Origin: an uncultured Granulosicoccaceae bacterium
GTDB lineage: Bacteria > Pseudomonadota > Gammaproteobacteria > CALCKW01
Assembly: GCA_937941555.1 (NCBI GenBank)
Contig: CALDHJ010000523.1
Span: 1-5,687, forward strand
Direction: 5' to 3'
Length of the DNA stretch: 5,687 nt
Shown here in pieces: positions 1-5,107 of this stretch. Within the stretch, counting starts at the first letter, position 1. Each line of letters starts with the position of its first letter. The notes beneath the pieces were generated by a model. That model saw only the letters and a list, made by a program, of their open reading frames with translations. It had not been told where the DNA came from and did not search any database. Made by a program: the position numbers and the translations under genes.

Positions 1-57
1 GAAATCTCGAACAACCCCGCAGATAGTAGCGATAGCGGTTTCGCGCTGACCGAATAG
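1..57 (+). CDS. Possible C-terminal tail of an unidentified protein (partial, 5' end outside window)
   Basis: Frame 1 is open from the first base and reads EISNNPADSSDSGFALTE before a TAG at 55-57. The peptide is acidic and Ser/Asn-rich, like a disordered C-terminal tail, and about two thirds of its codons end in G or C, roughly as in the neighbouring genes. It would converge tail to tail with dbpA, leaving 35 nt between stop codons. Frame 2 is also open for about 45 nt, so this short stretch alone cannot prove coding. No family can be assigned. Confidence 0.35.
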   Translation, partial: EISNNPADSSDSGFALTE

Positions 58-61
58 GTCA
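47..61. other. Small inverted repeat between convergent genes
   Basis: TGACC (47-51) and GGTCA (57-61) can pair around the 5-nt loop GAATA, which contains part of the upstream TAG stop. There is no T-tract after the stem in either reading direction; on the minus strand the short T-run comes before the stem. It is at most a weak transcript-end hairpin between the left-edge gene and dbpA, and could be chance. Confidence 0.2.
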
Positions 62-92
62 AAACAATGTCCGAAATCTCCTGAAAGCCACC

Positions 93-1586
93 TCAGGTCG
101 GCAGCAGCCTTGCCTTGAAGGACCGCCCCTTGATCTTGCCGTTGCGCAAGGCATTCAGGGCCATTCGGGCCACGGCCCGCTCGACCGCCACATAGGCGCG
201 AATGTCGAACACCTGAATTTTTCCAACGCAACTGCCGTCAATGCCGCCGTCGCCGGTCAGTGCGCCGAGGATGTCGCCAACCCGAATCTTCTGCTTCTTC
301 CCACCGTCGATTTGCAAGGTTGACATCAGCGGCACATCCACCGGCTGGTTGATCACCCGCTGGTCGGGCAACGGCAGCGACACCAGTGGCTGCCCGAGAT
401 GGGCTTCAAGCTGTGCGAGCCGCGGTGTGTCCTTGTCGGTGTAGAGCGTACAGGCGATGCCCTTGTTGCCGGCCCGGCCGGTCCGCCCGACGCGGTGCGT
501 ATGGTCGTCGAAGTCGCGCGGGAAATGCGCACTGATCACCGCGTCCAACGCGTCGATATCGAGACCACGCGCCGCTACGTCGGTCGCGACCAACACGTTT
601 GCGCTCTTGTTCGAAAAGCGGATCATCGTGTGGTCGCGCTCTCGTTGATCAAGATCGCCGTGCAGCGCGAGCGCGCCAAAGCCGTGACCGCGCAGGGCCT
701 CGCACAGGTCACGGGTCTCCTGCTTGGTGATACAGAACACCACAGCAGACGCCGGCCGGTACTGCAGCAACAACCGCTGCACCGCGTCCCCGCGGGAGAC
801 CGACTTGTCGATCCGGAAAAAAAACTGCTCGATGCTGGCCGCGTCGTGCGTCTCCCCGACCACCACCCTGACCGGATCGACCAGAATCCGGCCAGCCATC
901 GCCTCGATGTGGTCCGGGAAGGTGGCACTGAACAGGAGCGTCTGACGCCGCGTCGGCACAAACGACAGGATCGCGTTGATCGATTCCTCGAAGCCCATGT
1001 CGAGCATGCGATCCGCCTCGTCGAGCACCAGACCAGTCAGTGCATCCAACGACAGGCTGCCCTTGTTGAGGTGTTTCTCGACCCGGCCGGGTGTGCCGAC
1101 GACGATGTGCACGCCGTGTTCGAGGGCACCCAGCTGCGGCCCCATCGGCGTACCGCCACAGAGCGTTAACACCTTGGTGTTCTCGAGACCGCGCGCGAGC
1201 TTTCGAATCTCTGACGCAACCTGATCGGCGAGCTCCCGCGTCGGGCACAACACCAGCGACTGCACGCGGAACCGCTTCGTGTCGAGCTGCTGCAACAACC
1301 CCAGGCCGAAGGCCGCGGTCTTGCCCGAGCCAGTCCGCGCTTGCGCGAGCACGTCGCGCCGCGCCAACACCGCGGGCAGGCTTTGCGCCTGCACGGGGGT
1401 CATCTCGCGGTAGTCGAGCGAGGCGAGGTTGTCGAACAGGGCCGGGCGCAGCGACAGGCTGGCGAAATCAGTTGGCGTCAAAACAGGTGTTACCGAGACA
1501 GGGGCGAGGGCTGGTCGCAGAGGGGTCACGCGAGGCCGATAGCCTCGCACACATTGCCGGGGCTCACACCCGAAAGTGCCGCCCAT
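93..1586 (-). CDS. dbpA: ATP-dependent RNA helicase DbpA (DEAD-box, 23S rRNA-specific)
   Basis: This is a DEAD-box RNA helicase that in known homologues acts in the cytoplasm on 23S rRNA hairpin 92 during large-subunit assembly. Numbered from the upstream ATG (497 aa), the Q motif lies near 41-71 (Phe41, Gln66), motif I ARTGSGKT at 83-90, PTRELA at 115-120, TPGR at 165-168, DEAD at 189-192, SAT at 220-222, ATDVAARGLD at 334-343 and HRVGRTGRAG at 364-373. The last ~70 residues (about 426-495) hold the DbpA RNA-binding domain, with GDILGALTGD, VGKI and GKIKG signatures that separate DbpA from other DEAD-box proteins. The start is uncertain. Residues 1-35 have no counterpart in E. coli DbpA (457 aa), and no Shine-Dalgarno precedes the ATG. 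A TTG at 1481-1479 would give MTPTDFASL, matching family length but also without a clear ribosome binding site; GTG codons at 1550 and 1529 are further options. All catalytic motifs are intact. The gene begins 17 nt after the dehalogenase stop on the same strand. Confidence 0.96.
   Translation of the reverse strand: MGGTFGCEPRQCVRGYRPRVTPLRPALAPVSVTPVLTPTDFASLSLRPALFDNLASLDYREMTPVQAQSLPAVLARRDVLAQARTGSGKTAAFGLGLLQQLDTKRFRVQSLVLCPTRELADQVASEIRKLARGLENTKVLTLCGGTPMGPQLGALEHGVHIVVGTPGRVEKHLNKGSLSLDALTGLVLDEADRMLDMGFEESINAILSFVPTRRQTLLFSATFPDHIEAMAGRILVDPVRVVVGETHDAASIEQFFFRIDKSVSRGDAVQRLLLQYRPASAVVFCITKQETRDLCEALRGHGFGALALHGDLDQRERDHTMIRFSNKSANVLVATDVAARGLDIDALDAVISAHFPRDFDDHTHRVGRTGRAGNKGIACTLYTDKDTPRLAQLEAHLGQPLVSLPLPDQRVINQPVDVPLMSTLQIDGGKKQKIRVGDILGALTGDGGIDGSCVGKIQVFDIRAYVAVERAVARMALNALRNGKIKGRSFKARLLPT
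817..824. repeat. Eight-base homopolymer inside dbpA
   Basis: Eight consecutive A on the plus strand read as eight T in dbpA, encoding the Phe255-Phe257 run just after the first RecA-like domain. The frame continues correctly on both sides (SIEQFFFRID), so there is no frameshift in this copy. In such a GC-rich gene the run stands out as a possible slippage or sequencing-error site. Confidence 0.6.
1530..1548. other. Inverted repeat in the 5' region of dbpA
   Basis: GCGAGGC (1530-1536) and GCCTCGC (1542-1548) form a perfect 7-bp stem with a 5-nt loop. No T-run follows, so it is not a standard intrinsic terminator. It lies directly against the candidate GTG start at 1529 and would hide any ribosome binding site there. 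If translation starts at the TTG (1481), the stem would sit in the mRNA leader about 50 nt upstream. Confidence 0.4.
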
Positions 1587-1603
1587 CGGCGCGATCGCCA
1601 GGG

Positions 1604-2512
1604 TCAGTGCGGCCCGATACCGAAATGCGCGAGTGCGGCCTCGGCGATCCCCTTGCCGTATTCCTGCACGAAGTGCCCGGCCTCGGCGACGTGCATCGGT
1701 GCAGGGCAGCCGCGAATCTGCTGCTGCAATTGCGCCATTGGCGCCTCCCCGAGCACCGCATCGCGCAAGCCGACAGCCATGAAGCTGTCACCGCGCCAGT
1801 CGTTTGCCCAGAACGCGCGCGCCCGCACGCCGTGCTCAGCGCCAGCCATGCCCGGTTCAACCGGCACGAGCTGTGGAAAGCGGCGCACCCCGGCCTTGTA
1901 GCGGTTGTCCGGAAACGGCGCGTCGTAGGCCAGCGCGTCCATCAACGTCACCTCGGACCACGCGTCCGATGCGAGCATGCCACTGACCGGAATCTCGGGC
2001 GCGCGGGCGGCGAAGGCCTTCCACTTGGCAAAGCCGCCGGACACCGGTTCGCCGATCGGCATTGCGGTGTTCATGACCAACAGGCGCGTGAAGCGCTCGG
2101 GCATGTCCATTGGCAAGGTCAGGCCGAGCACCCCGCCCCAGTCCTGACACACCAGCGTGATGTTTTTCAGGTCCAGCCGTTCGATGAATCGCAGCAGGCT
2201 CTCACGGTGAAAGTCGAAGGTGTAAACCGCATCGTCGACCGGTTTGTCCGATCGCCCGAAGCCGTACAAGTCCGGCACCACCACCCGGTGCCCGGCCTGG
2301 CGAAACACCGGCAACATCTTGCGATACAAGTATCCCCAGGTCGGCTCACCGTGCAGACACAGAAACACCTCGTCCGCCGACTCCCCCTCGTCGACATAGG
2401 CCATCCGCAAACCGGCATAGCCTGGCAAGTCTTCGAGGTAGTGCGGTGTGTAGGGGTAACCCGGCAGGAGCGCGAAGCGTTCGTCCGGGGTGCGGAGGGT
2501 TTCAGGGTTCAT
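1604..2512 (-). CDS. dhmA: Haloalkane dehalogenase, subfamily HLD-I (DhlA/DhmA-like alpha/beta hydrolase)
   Basis: Predicted EC 3.8.1.5: hydrolytic cleavage of carbon-halogen bonds to alcohol, halide and proton, in the cytoplasm. The 302-residue product follows Xanthobacter DhlA (310 aa) along its whole length. HGEPTW at 54-59 supplies the oxyanion-hole residue Glu56. QDWGG places the nucleophile Asp124 and the first halide-binding Trp125 at the same numbers as in DhlA. FAKWK gives the second halide-binding Trp164 (DhlA Trp175), and LRDAVLG (Asp251) and AGHFVQE (His280) complete the triad. Between Asp124 and Trp164 the protein is 11 residues shorter than DhlA, lacking that enzyme's repeat-containing cap insertion. 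I chose the ATG at 2512 because it aligns with the DhlA N-terminus and has GGAG 8 nt upstream; a GTG at 2551 would add 13 unconserved residues and abut the LysR stop. The gene lies 39 nt after the LysR gene and 17 nt before the long dbpA reading frame. The natural substrate is unknown, and an epoxide hydrolase is unlikely given the two tryptophans. Confidence 0.93.
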   Translation of the reverse strand: MNPETLRTPDERFALLPGYPYTPHYLEDLPGYAGLRMAYVDEGESADEVFLCLHGEPTWGYLYRKMLPVFRQAGHRVVVPDLYGFGRSDKPVDDAVYTFDFHRESLLRFIERLDLKNITLVCQDWGGVLGLTLPMDMPERFTRLLVMNTAMPIGEPVSGGFAKWKAFAARAPEIPVSGMLASDAWSEVTLMDALAYDAPFPDNRYKAGVRRFPQLVPVEPGMAGAEHGVRARAFWANDWRGDSFMAVGLRDAVLGEAPMAQLQQQIRGCPAPMHVAEAGHFVQEYGKGIAEAALAHFGIGPH

Positions 2513-2551
2513 CACGCGGTCTCCGAGGGGTAAAAACGCGGCGCTGGCCAC

Positions 2552-3442
2552 TCAGGCCGCGAGCTGATCGCCGAGGTCGAGCTTCAGGTACTGGGCCGCG
2601 GCCAACACATGGTCGGGCGGCGCGTCGCGCACTGCGATGGCGATTTCATAGTCCGGCAATCTCGGCAGACCGTGTTCTGGTCCCAGCGCCACGATGCCGT
2701 CGGTGCAGCTTGACACCGGCATCGGCGCGATCGCGAGGTCGGCCTTCACTACCGCGCGCTGGCCCGCGTTGAATGCACTCTCGAACGCAACCCGGTAGGC
2801 ACGGTCTGCGAGGTCGAGGCTTTTCAATCCGAGCGCCCGCCAGGAACAGTTTTCGTCCCACACCGACACGGGCAACGGGTCCTGCTCCCAGGCGACTCCG
2901 TTGCGCGCGCCGGCCCAGACCAGCGGTTCGGAGAACACAACCTCGAAACCACGCGGCAACGCGGTGGTGGTGTCGCGCGTGATCATGGCGAGATCGAGCG
3001 CGCCCTCGTGCACTTTCTGTTCGAGGATCTCCGAGCGCTCGACCACCACATCCACGGTAATGCAACAGTGGGTCTCGCTAAAGCGCCGCATCAAGGTCGG
3101 CAGCGCGCGCTCGACAAAGTCTTCCGGCGCACCGAGTCGCACGGTGCCCGCGAGCGTCGGCGTGGTCAGCGTGGACACGATGTCCCGGTTCAACGCGAGC
3201 ACCCGCCGCGCGTGCGCGAGCAGCACCTCCCCGTCACCGGTCAGGCTCACCGAGCGCGAGTCCCGGACGAACAACGGCCGCGAGACCATGTCCTCGAGCT
3301 TCTTGACCTGCATCGAGACCGCCGACGGCGTGCGGTGCACCTTGGCCGCAGCGGCGGAGAAATTTCCGGTTTCGGCAATTTCGACCACAGTCCGCAACAG
3401 GTCGAGATCGAGCAGCGGCGTCGCGCCGGAGGGTGTGGCCAT
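2552..3442 (-). CDS. LysR-family transcriptional regulator, LrhA/HexA-like
   Basis: This 296-residue protein has the usual LysR length and plan. An N-terminal winged helix-turn-helix spans about 13-72, with the recognition region FSAAAAKVHRTPSAVSMQVKKLE and the wing residues PLFVRDSRSVSLTGDGE. A linker helix follows to about 95, then an effector-binding domain from about 99 to 290. The LDLDLLRTVVEIAETGNFSA start and the C-terminal GLPRLPD segment resemble LrhA/HexA/PecT rather than CysB or OccR types. The ATG at 3442 is preceded by AGGA with a 9-nt spacer. Unusually for the family, it is read in the same direction as its likely target, the dehalogenase gene 39 nt downstream, rather than divergently from it. 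It is therefore probably the first gene of the operon and autoregulated through sites at 3459-3506. Its inducer cannot be inferred. Confidence 0.93.
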   Translation of the reverse strand: MATPSGATPLLDLDLLRTVVEIAETGNFSAAAAKVHRTPSAVSMQVKKLEDMVSRPLFVRDSRSVSLTGDGEVLLAHARRVLALNRDIVSTLTTPTLAGTVRLGAPEDFVERALPTLMRRFSETHCCITVDVVVERSEILEQKVHEGALDLAMITRDTTTALPRGFEVVFSEPLVWAGARNGVAWEQDPLPVSVWDENCSWRALGLKSLDLADRAYRVAFESAFNAGQRAVVKADLAIAPMPVSSCTDGIVALGPEHGLPRLPDYEIAIAVRDAPPDHVLAAAQYLKLDLGDQLAA

Positions 3443-3460
3443 GGGGTCGCATCCTGTCTA

Positions 3461-3473
3461 TCAGAAATTCTGA
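3461..3473. promoter_or_regulatory. Candidate LysR box (T-N11-A)
   Basis: TCAGAAATTCTGA is a dyad of TCAGA and TCTGA around AAT and fits the T-N11-A consensus of LysR-type regulators exactly. It lies 19 nt upstream of the LysR ATG and over the expected transcription start of the candidate minus-strand promoter, a position that suits autorepression. The assignment rests on motif shape and location only. Confidence 0.5.
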
Positions 3474-3478
3474 CTGCT

Positions 3479-3507
3479 ACTATCAGTCTTTTTAGTTTGA
3501 TTGATAA
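3479..3507 (-). promoter_or_regulatory. Candidate promoter for the LysR-dehalogenase transcript
   Basis: On the minus strand TTATCA (3507-3502) could be a -35 (4 of 6 to TTGACA) and GATAGT (3484-3479) a -10 (4 of 6 to TATAAT), with a 17-bp spacer. Transcription would start near 3472, giving a leader of about 30 nt before the LysR ATG. Both elements are weak matches, as often found at activator-dependent promoters. Confidence 0.35.
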
Positions 3508-3508
3508 T
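3480..3508 (+). promoter_or_regulatory. Candidate promoter for the DUF1127 gene
   Basis: GATAAT at 3503-3508 matches the -10 consensus at 5 of 6 positions. The hexamer 17 bp upstream, CTATCA (3480-3485), matches a -35 at only 3 of 6. The start would fall near 3515, about 40 nt before the ATG at 3557. It overlaps the minus-strand promoter almost base for base. Confidence 0.4.
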
Positions 3509-3556
3509 TAGGCTGGCCGCAACATCTCTCTCAACCCACACAACGGGAGAACCGTG

Positions 3557-3871
3557 ATGGCCAGTATCTGCAGACAAGGCGACCTGATCCCGGATGCCCA
3601 CGGCTGCGTCAGCCCGCGGCCCGAAGCGACTCCGGTACAACGGATGAATCCGACTGCGTGGCTGACCGCGCTGTGGACCGGCATTGTGCGCCGCGTCTCC
3701 CGAGCTCGATCCGTCGAGCCGGCTCGCACACTGAGCCAGGTGGACGACCCGGTGCTACACGACATCGGGTTCACCAAGCCGGGTGTGGACTGGGCCGGTC
3801 GCCAGCCCACGTCAACTGACGCGGCTGTCGCGCTGCACACCCTCAGCCTGCAGCGCCCGACACGCCGCTGA
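3557..3871 (+). CDS. Small DUF1127-domain protein
   Basis: The product has 104 residues. Residues ~56-78 carry the DUF1127 (YjiS-like) signature: ARTLSQVDDPVLHDIGFT, corresponding to the family pattern of a leucine-rich short helix followed by D..L.DIG and a basic residue. Before it lies a Trp-containing amphipathic basic segment (35-52, with WLTALW then IVRRVSRAR), also usual for the family. DUF1127 proteins are mostly 45-100 aa and poorly understood; in alphaproteobacteria some have been linked to small-RNA control and to phosphate or carbon metabolism. Here the N-terminal 30 residues and the C-terminal tail from ~79 are extra, unassigned sequence. The ATG at 3557 has GGAG 7 nt upstream. 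A GTG directly before it (3554) is too close to that site, and Met30 (3644) has no good site. It is divergent from the LysR gene and is followed by two palindromes. Confidence 0.75.
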   Translation: MASICRQGDLIPDAHGCVSPRPEATPVQRMNPTAWLTALWTGIVRRVSRARSVEPARTLSQVDDPVLHDIGFTKPGVDWAGRQPTSTDAAVALHTLSLQRPTRR

Positions 3872-3878
3872 GTTGGCT

Positions 3879-3891
3879 GTCGCAGTGCGAC
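3879..3891. other. Short palindrome after the DUF1127 stop
   Basis: GTCGCA-G-TGCGAC is a perfect 6-bp palindrome about a single central base, beginning 7 nt after the stop codon. As RNA it could form a 4-bp stem with a 5-nt loop; as DNA it is a symmetric 13-bp site. It abuts the larger inverted repeat at 3892-3923. Confidence 0.4.
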
Positions 3892-3923
3892 TCAGTGGCC
3901 ATACACACTGTATGGCCACCTGA
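3892..3923. terminator. Strong hairpin downstream of the DUF1127 gene (terminator-like, no T-tract)
   Basis: GTGGCCATACA (3895-3905) and TGTATGGCCAC (3909-3919) form a perfect 11-bp stem with a CAC loop. TCA (3892-3894) and TGA (3921-3923) extend it by three pairs past one bulged C. It starts about 20 nt after the DUF1127 stop, where a transcript end or 3' stabiliser is expected. No T-run follows on either strand, so a canonical intrinsic terminator is not shown; an mRNA-stabilising stem or a protein-binding dyad remain possible. Confidence 0.5.
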
Positions 3924-4023
3924 CCCCGGGTGGCAGCCTTCCGCCGGCGTTCTCACGACACATACCGGGATCAATATCAAAGAAGGCCGCAGTGCCATCG
4001 ACGTCCAGAGCGTCCGCCGCGCA

Positions 4024-4029
4024 TATACT
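4024..4029 (+). promoter_or_regulatory. Candidate -10 element for the secreted-protein gene
   Basis: TATACT matches the -10 consensus at 5 of 6 positions and would start transcription near 4036, about 30 nt before the ATG at 4065. No convincing -35 is seen at 16-18 bp; TCGACG (3998-4003) matches 4 of 6 but is 20 bp away. The rest of the 3924-4064 gap shows nothing I can name. Confidence 0.3.
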
Positions 4030-4064
4030 CGCAGGTAGCGAACTCGAACGCAGCGGATGTCAGC

Positions 4065-4997
4065 ATGACCACAGCACGCCACCAACGCACCACCGCCACG
4101 TTCATCGGTGCCGTCTTCAGCCTGTGCGTCTCGAGCGCTCTCGCCGAGACGACACCGTCATTCGACAAGATCGTCGCTTCGTTCGAATCCGCCAGCAAAC
4201 TCGACAGCGAACTGTTTGCCAAGGGCCGCGACTCCAACATTCGGCACCTCTTCCAGGGCGCTGTCGACCACCTGCCGGCCGCCGTGCTGCGCGAGGCCGG
4301 AATCGAGGCCTACGCACGCGCCGAACACGATGCCCGCTTCTACCAGCTGGCCGCACTGCTGCTCTCCAACGCTGACGGCAAAACCATGATGACCTGGCTG
4401 AACCCGCCGGCTGGAACGACGGGCGAAGCCCGGCTGGCACTCCGGGCCGCTGCCAGGGAGACCGTCAACAGCACGCGCGCGTGGAAGGGCTACGCCGCCT
4501 TTCGGGCGGCCGACGATTTGTCCCACCTTACAGACGACAACGGCGCGCTGGGCCCGTCTTTCGCCTACCACTACATCGCCTCGTCAGCAGGCATCCAACG
4601 CAGCAACCTGTCGCTTGGCTACCTCACGCGCGAATACCGACTGGACAACCCCGACCACCCTGACATGTGGGGGCTCTTGAGCTCGGAGGAGACCTATTTT
4701 CGCGACGCAGCCTACTGCACAGCGGAGAACCTGCGCGACCCACTGTTTCCTTACGATCAAGCCTTGTGCGACATCGCAACGCGCGAAGCGAACGCCACTG
4801 ATCAAGAGAGCACCGCCCTCTACGCCCCAGGCATTGACCCGGACATGGCGCGCTTTTTCGGACTCCTGGGGCTCGTTGGGCTCGCAATCATTGAAAACGC
4901 AAAGAACAACCCAAACGCTGGAGTCAGCTCCGGCATCAGCCCACTGCAGGGACCGTCTGCGCTGGAAACACACCTCTGGCTCAATCCCGGCGGCTGA
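4065..4997 (+). CDS. Secreted or periplasmic protein of unknown function
   Basis: I do not recognise the family. From the ATG at 4065 the product has 310 residues and opens with a clear Sec signal peptide: basic MTTARHQR, a hydrophobic core around 11-25, and a cleavage motif ALA|E after residue 27. Cys21 is preceded by FSL, which is not a lipobox, so it is not predicted to be a lipoprotein. The mature chain looks largely alpha-helical, with an Ala/Leu-rich stretch at 92-100, a Tyr/Asp-rich middle and only two cysteines, Cys218 and Cys235, which could form a disulfide outside the cytoplasm. A short apolar helix (264-276, FFGLLGLVGLAII) and a Gly/Pro/Ser-rich tail with an aromatic end (THLWLNPGG) follow. 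The frame is open further upstream to a GTG at 3930, but that extension is Arg-rich and would bury the signal peptide. The ribosome binding site is weak (GCGGA, about 7 nt upstream). An ABC exporter gene follows after 110 nt on the same strand. Confidence 0.7.
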   Translation: MTTARHQRTTATFIGAVFSLCVSSALAETTPSFDKIVASFESASKLDSELFAKGRDSNIRHLFQGAVDHLPAAVLREAGIEAYARAEHDARFYQLAALLLSNADGKTMMTWLNPPAGTTGEARLALRAAARETVNSTRAWKGYAAFRAADDLSHLTDDNGALGPSFAYHYIASSAGIQRSNLSLGYLTREYRLDNPDHPDMWGLLSSEETYFRDAAYCTAENLRDPLFPYDQALCDIATREANATDQESTALYAPGIDPDMARFFGLLGLVGLAIIENAKNNPNAGVSSGISPLQGPSALETHLWLNPGG

Positions 4998-5017
4998 CAC
5001 CTCAGTCCGCACACCAA

Positions 5018-5040
5018 GGCGTTGCACAGCGCACAACGCC
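5018..5040. terminator. Inverted repeat after the secreted-protein gene
   Basis: GGCGTTG (5018-5024) and CAACGCC (5034-5040) form a perfect 7-bp stem with a 9-nt loop, 20 nt after the stop codon. No T-tract follows, so a rho-independent terminator is not demonstrated. Its position fits a transcript end or a stabilising stem between this gene and the exporter gene. Confidence 0.35.
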
Positions 5041-5073
5041 ACATCAACCCAGACACCACCCCGCGTCATGGAC

Positions 5074-5107
5074 ACCAGGAGCTGCGTGAAGCAGCCAGGA
5101 TAAGCCG
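5074..5107 (+). promoter_or_regulatory. Ribosome binding site and small leader hairpin of the ABC exporter gene
   Basis: AGGA at 5097-5100 with a 7-nt spacer is a good ribosome binding site for the ATG at 5108. Just upstream GCTGC (5081-5085) and GCAGC (5091-5095) can pair around GTGAA, flanked by two copies of CCAGGA (5075-5080 and 5095-5100). The stem ends 1 nt before the AGGA. Confidence 0.45.

Noticed and set aside
1..80. GAAATCTC at 1-8 repeated at 73-80
   Set aside because: Eight bases twice within 80 nt, with no further copies or symmetry seen; too short to call a mobile-element end or attachment site.
399..1169. 256-codon plus-strand open frame inside dbpA
   Set aside because: It is antisense to conserved helicase motifs, has arginine- and histidine-rich low-complexity composition and matches no family.
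1588..1599. GCGATCGC palindrome in the gap before dbpA
   Set aside because: A single copy of a short GC-rich palindrome is expected by chance in such sequence and shows no link to a known site here.
1091..2533. 480-codon plus-strand open frame opposite dbpA and the dehalogenase gene
   Set aside because: It lies antisense to two well-supported genes, is rich in Arg, Ala and Pro as expected of a GC-rich shadow frame, spans the gap between them, and shows no domain.
2513..2551. GTG start at 2551 for the dehalogenase
   Set aside because: The 13 extra residues have no counterpart in DhlA and there is a GGAG site properly spaced for the ATG at 2512.
3930..4064. Upstream extension of the secreted protein from a GTG at 3930
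   Set aside because: The added 45 residues are Arg/Gln-rich and would place the signal peptide internally; the ATG at 4065 fits an exported protein better.
3992..4375. Plus-strand frame starting GTG with AGAAGG 5 nt upstream, overlapping the secreted-protein gene
   Set aside because: The ribosome binding site looks good, but the product is Arg/His-rich with no signature and conflicts with the frame carrying a clear signal peptide.
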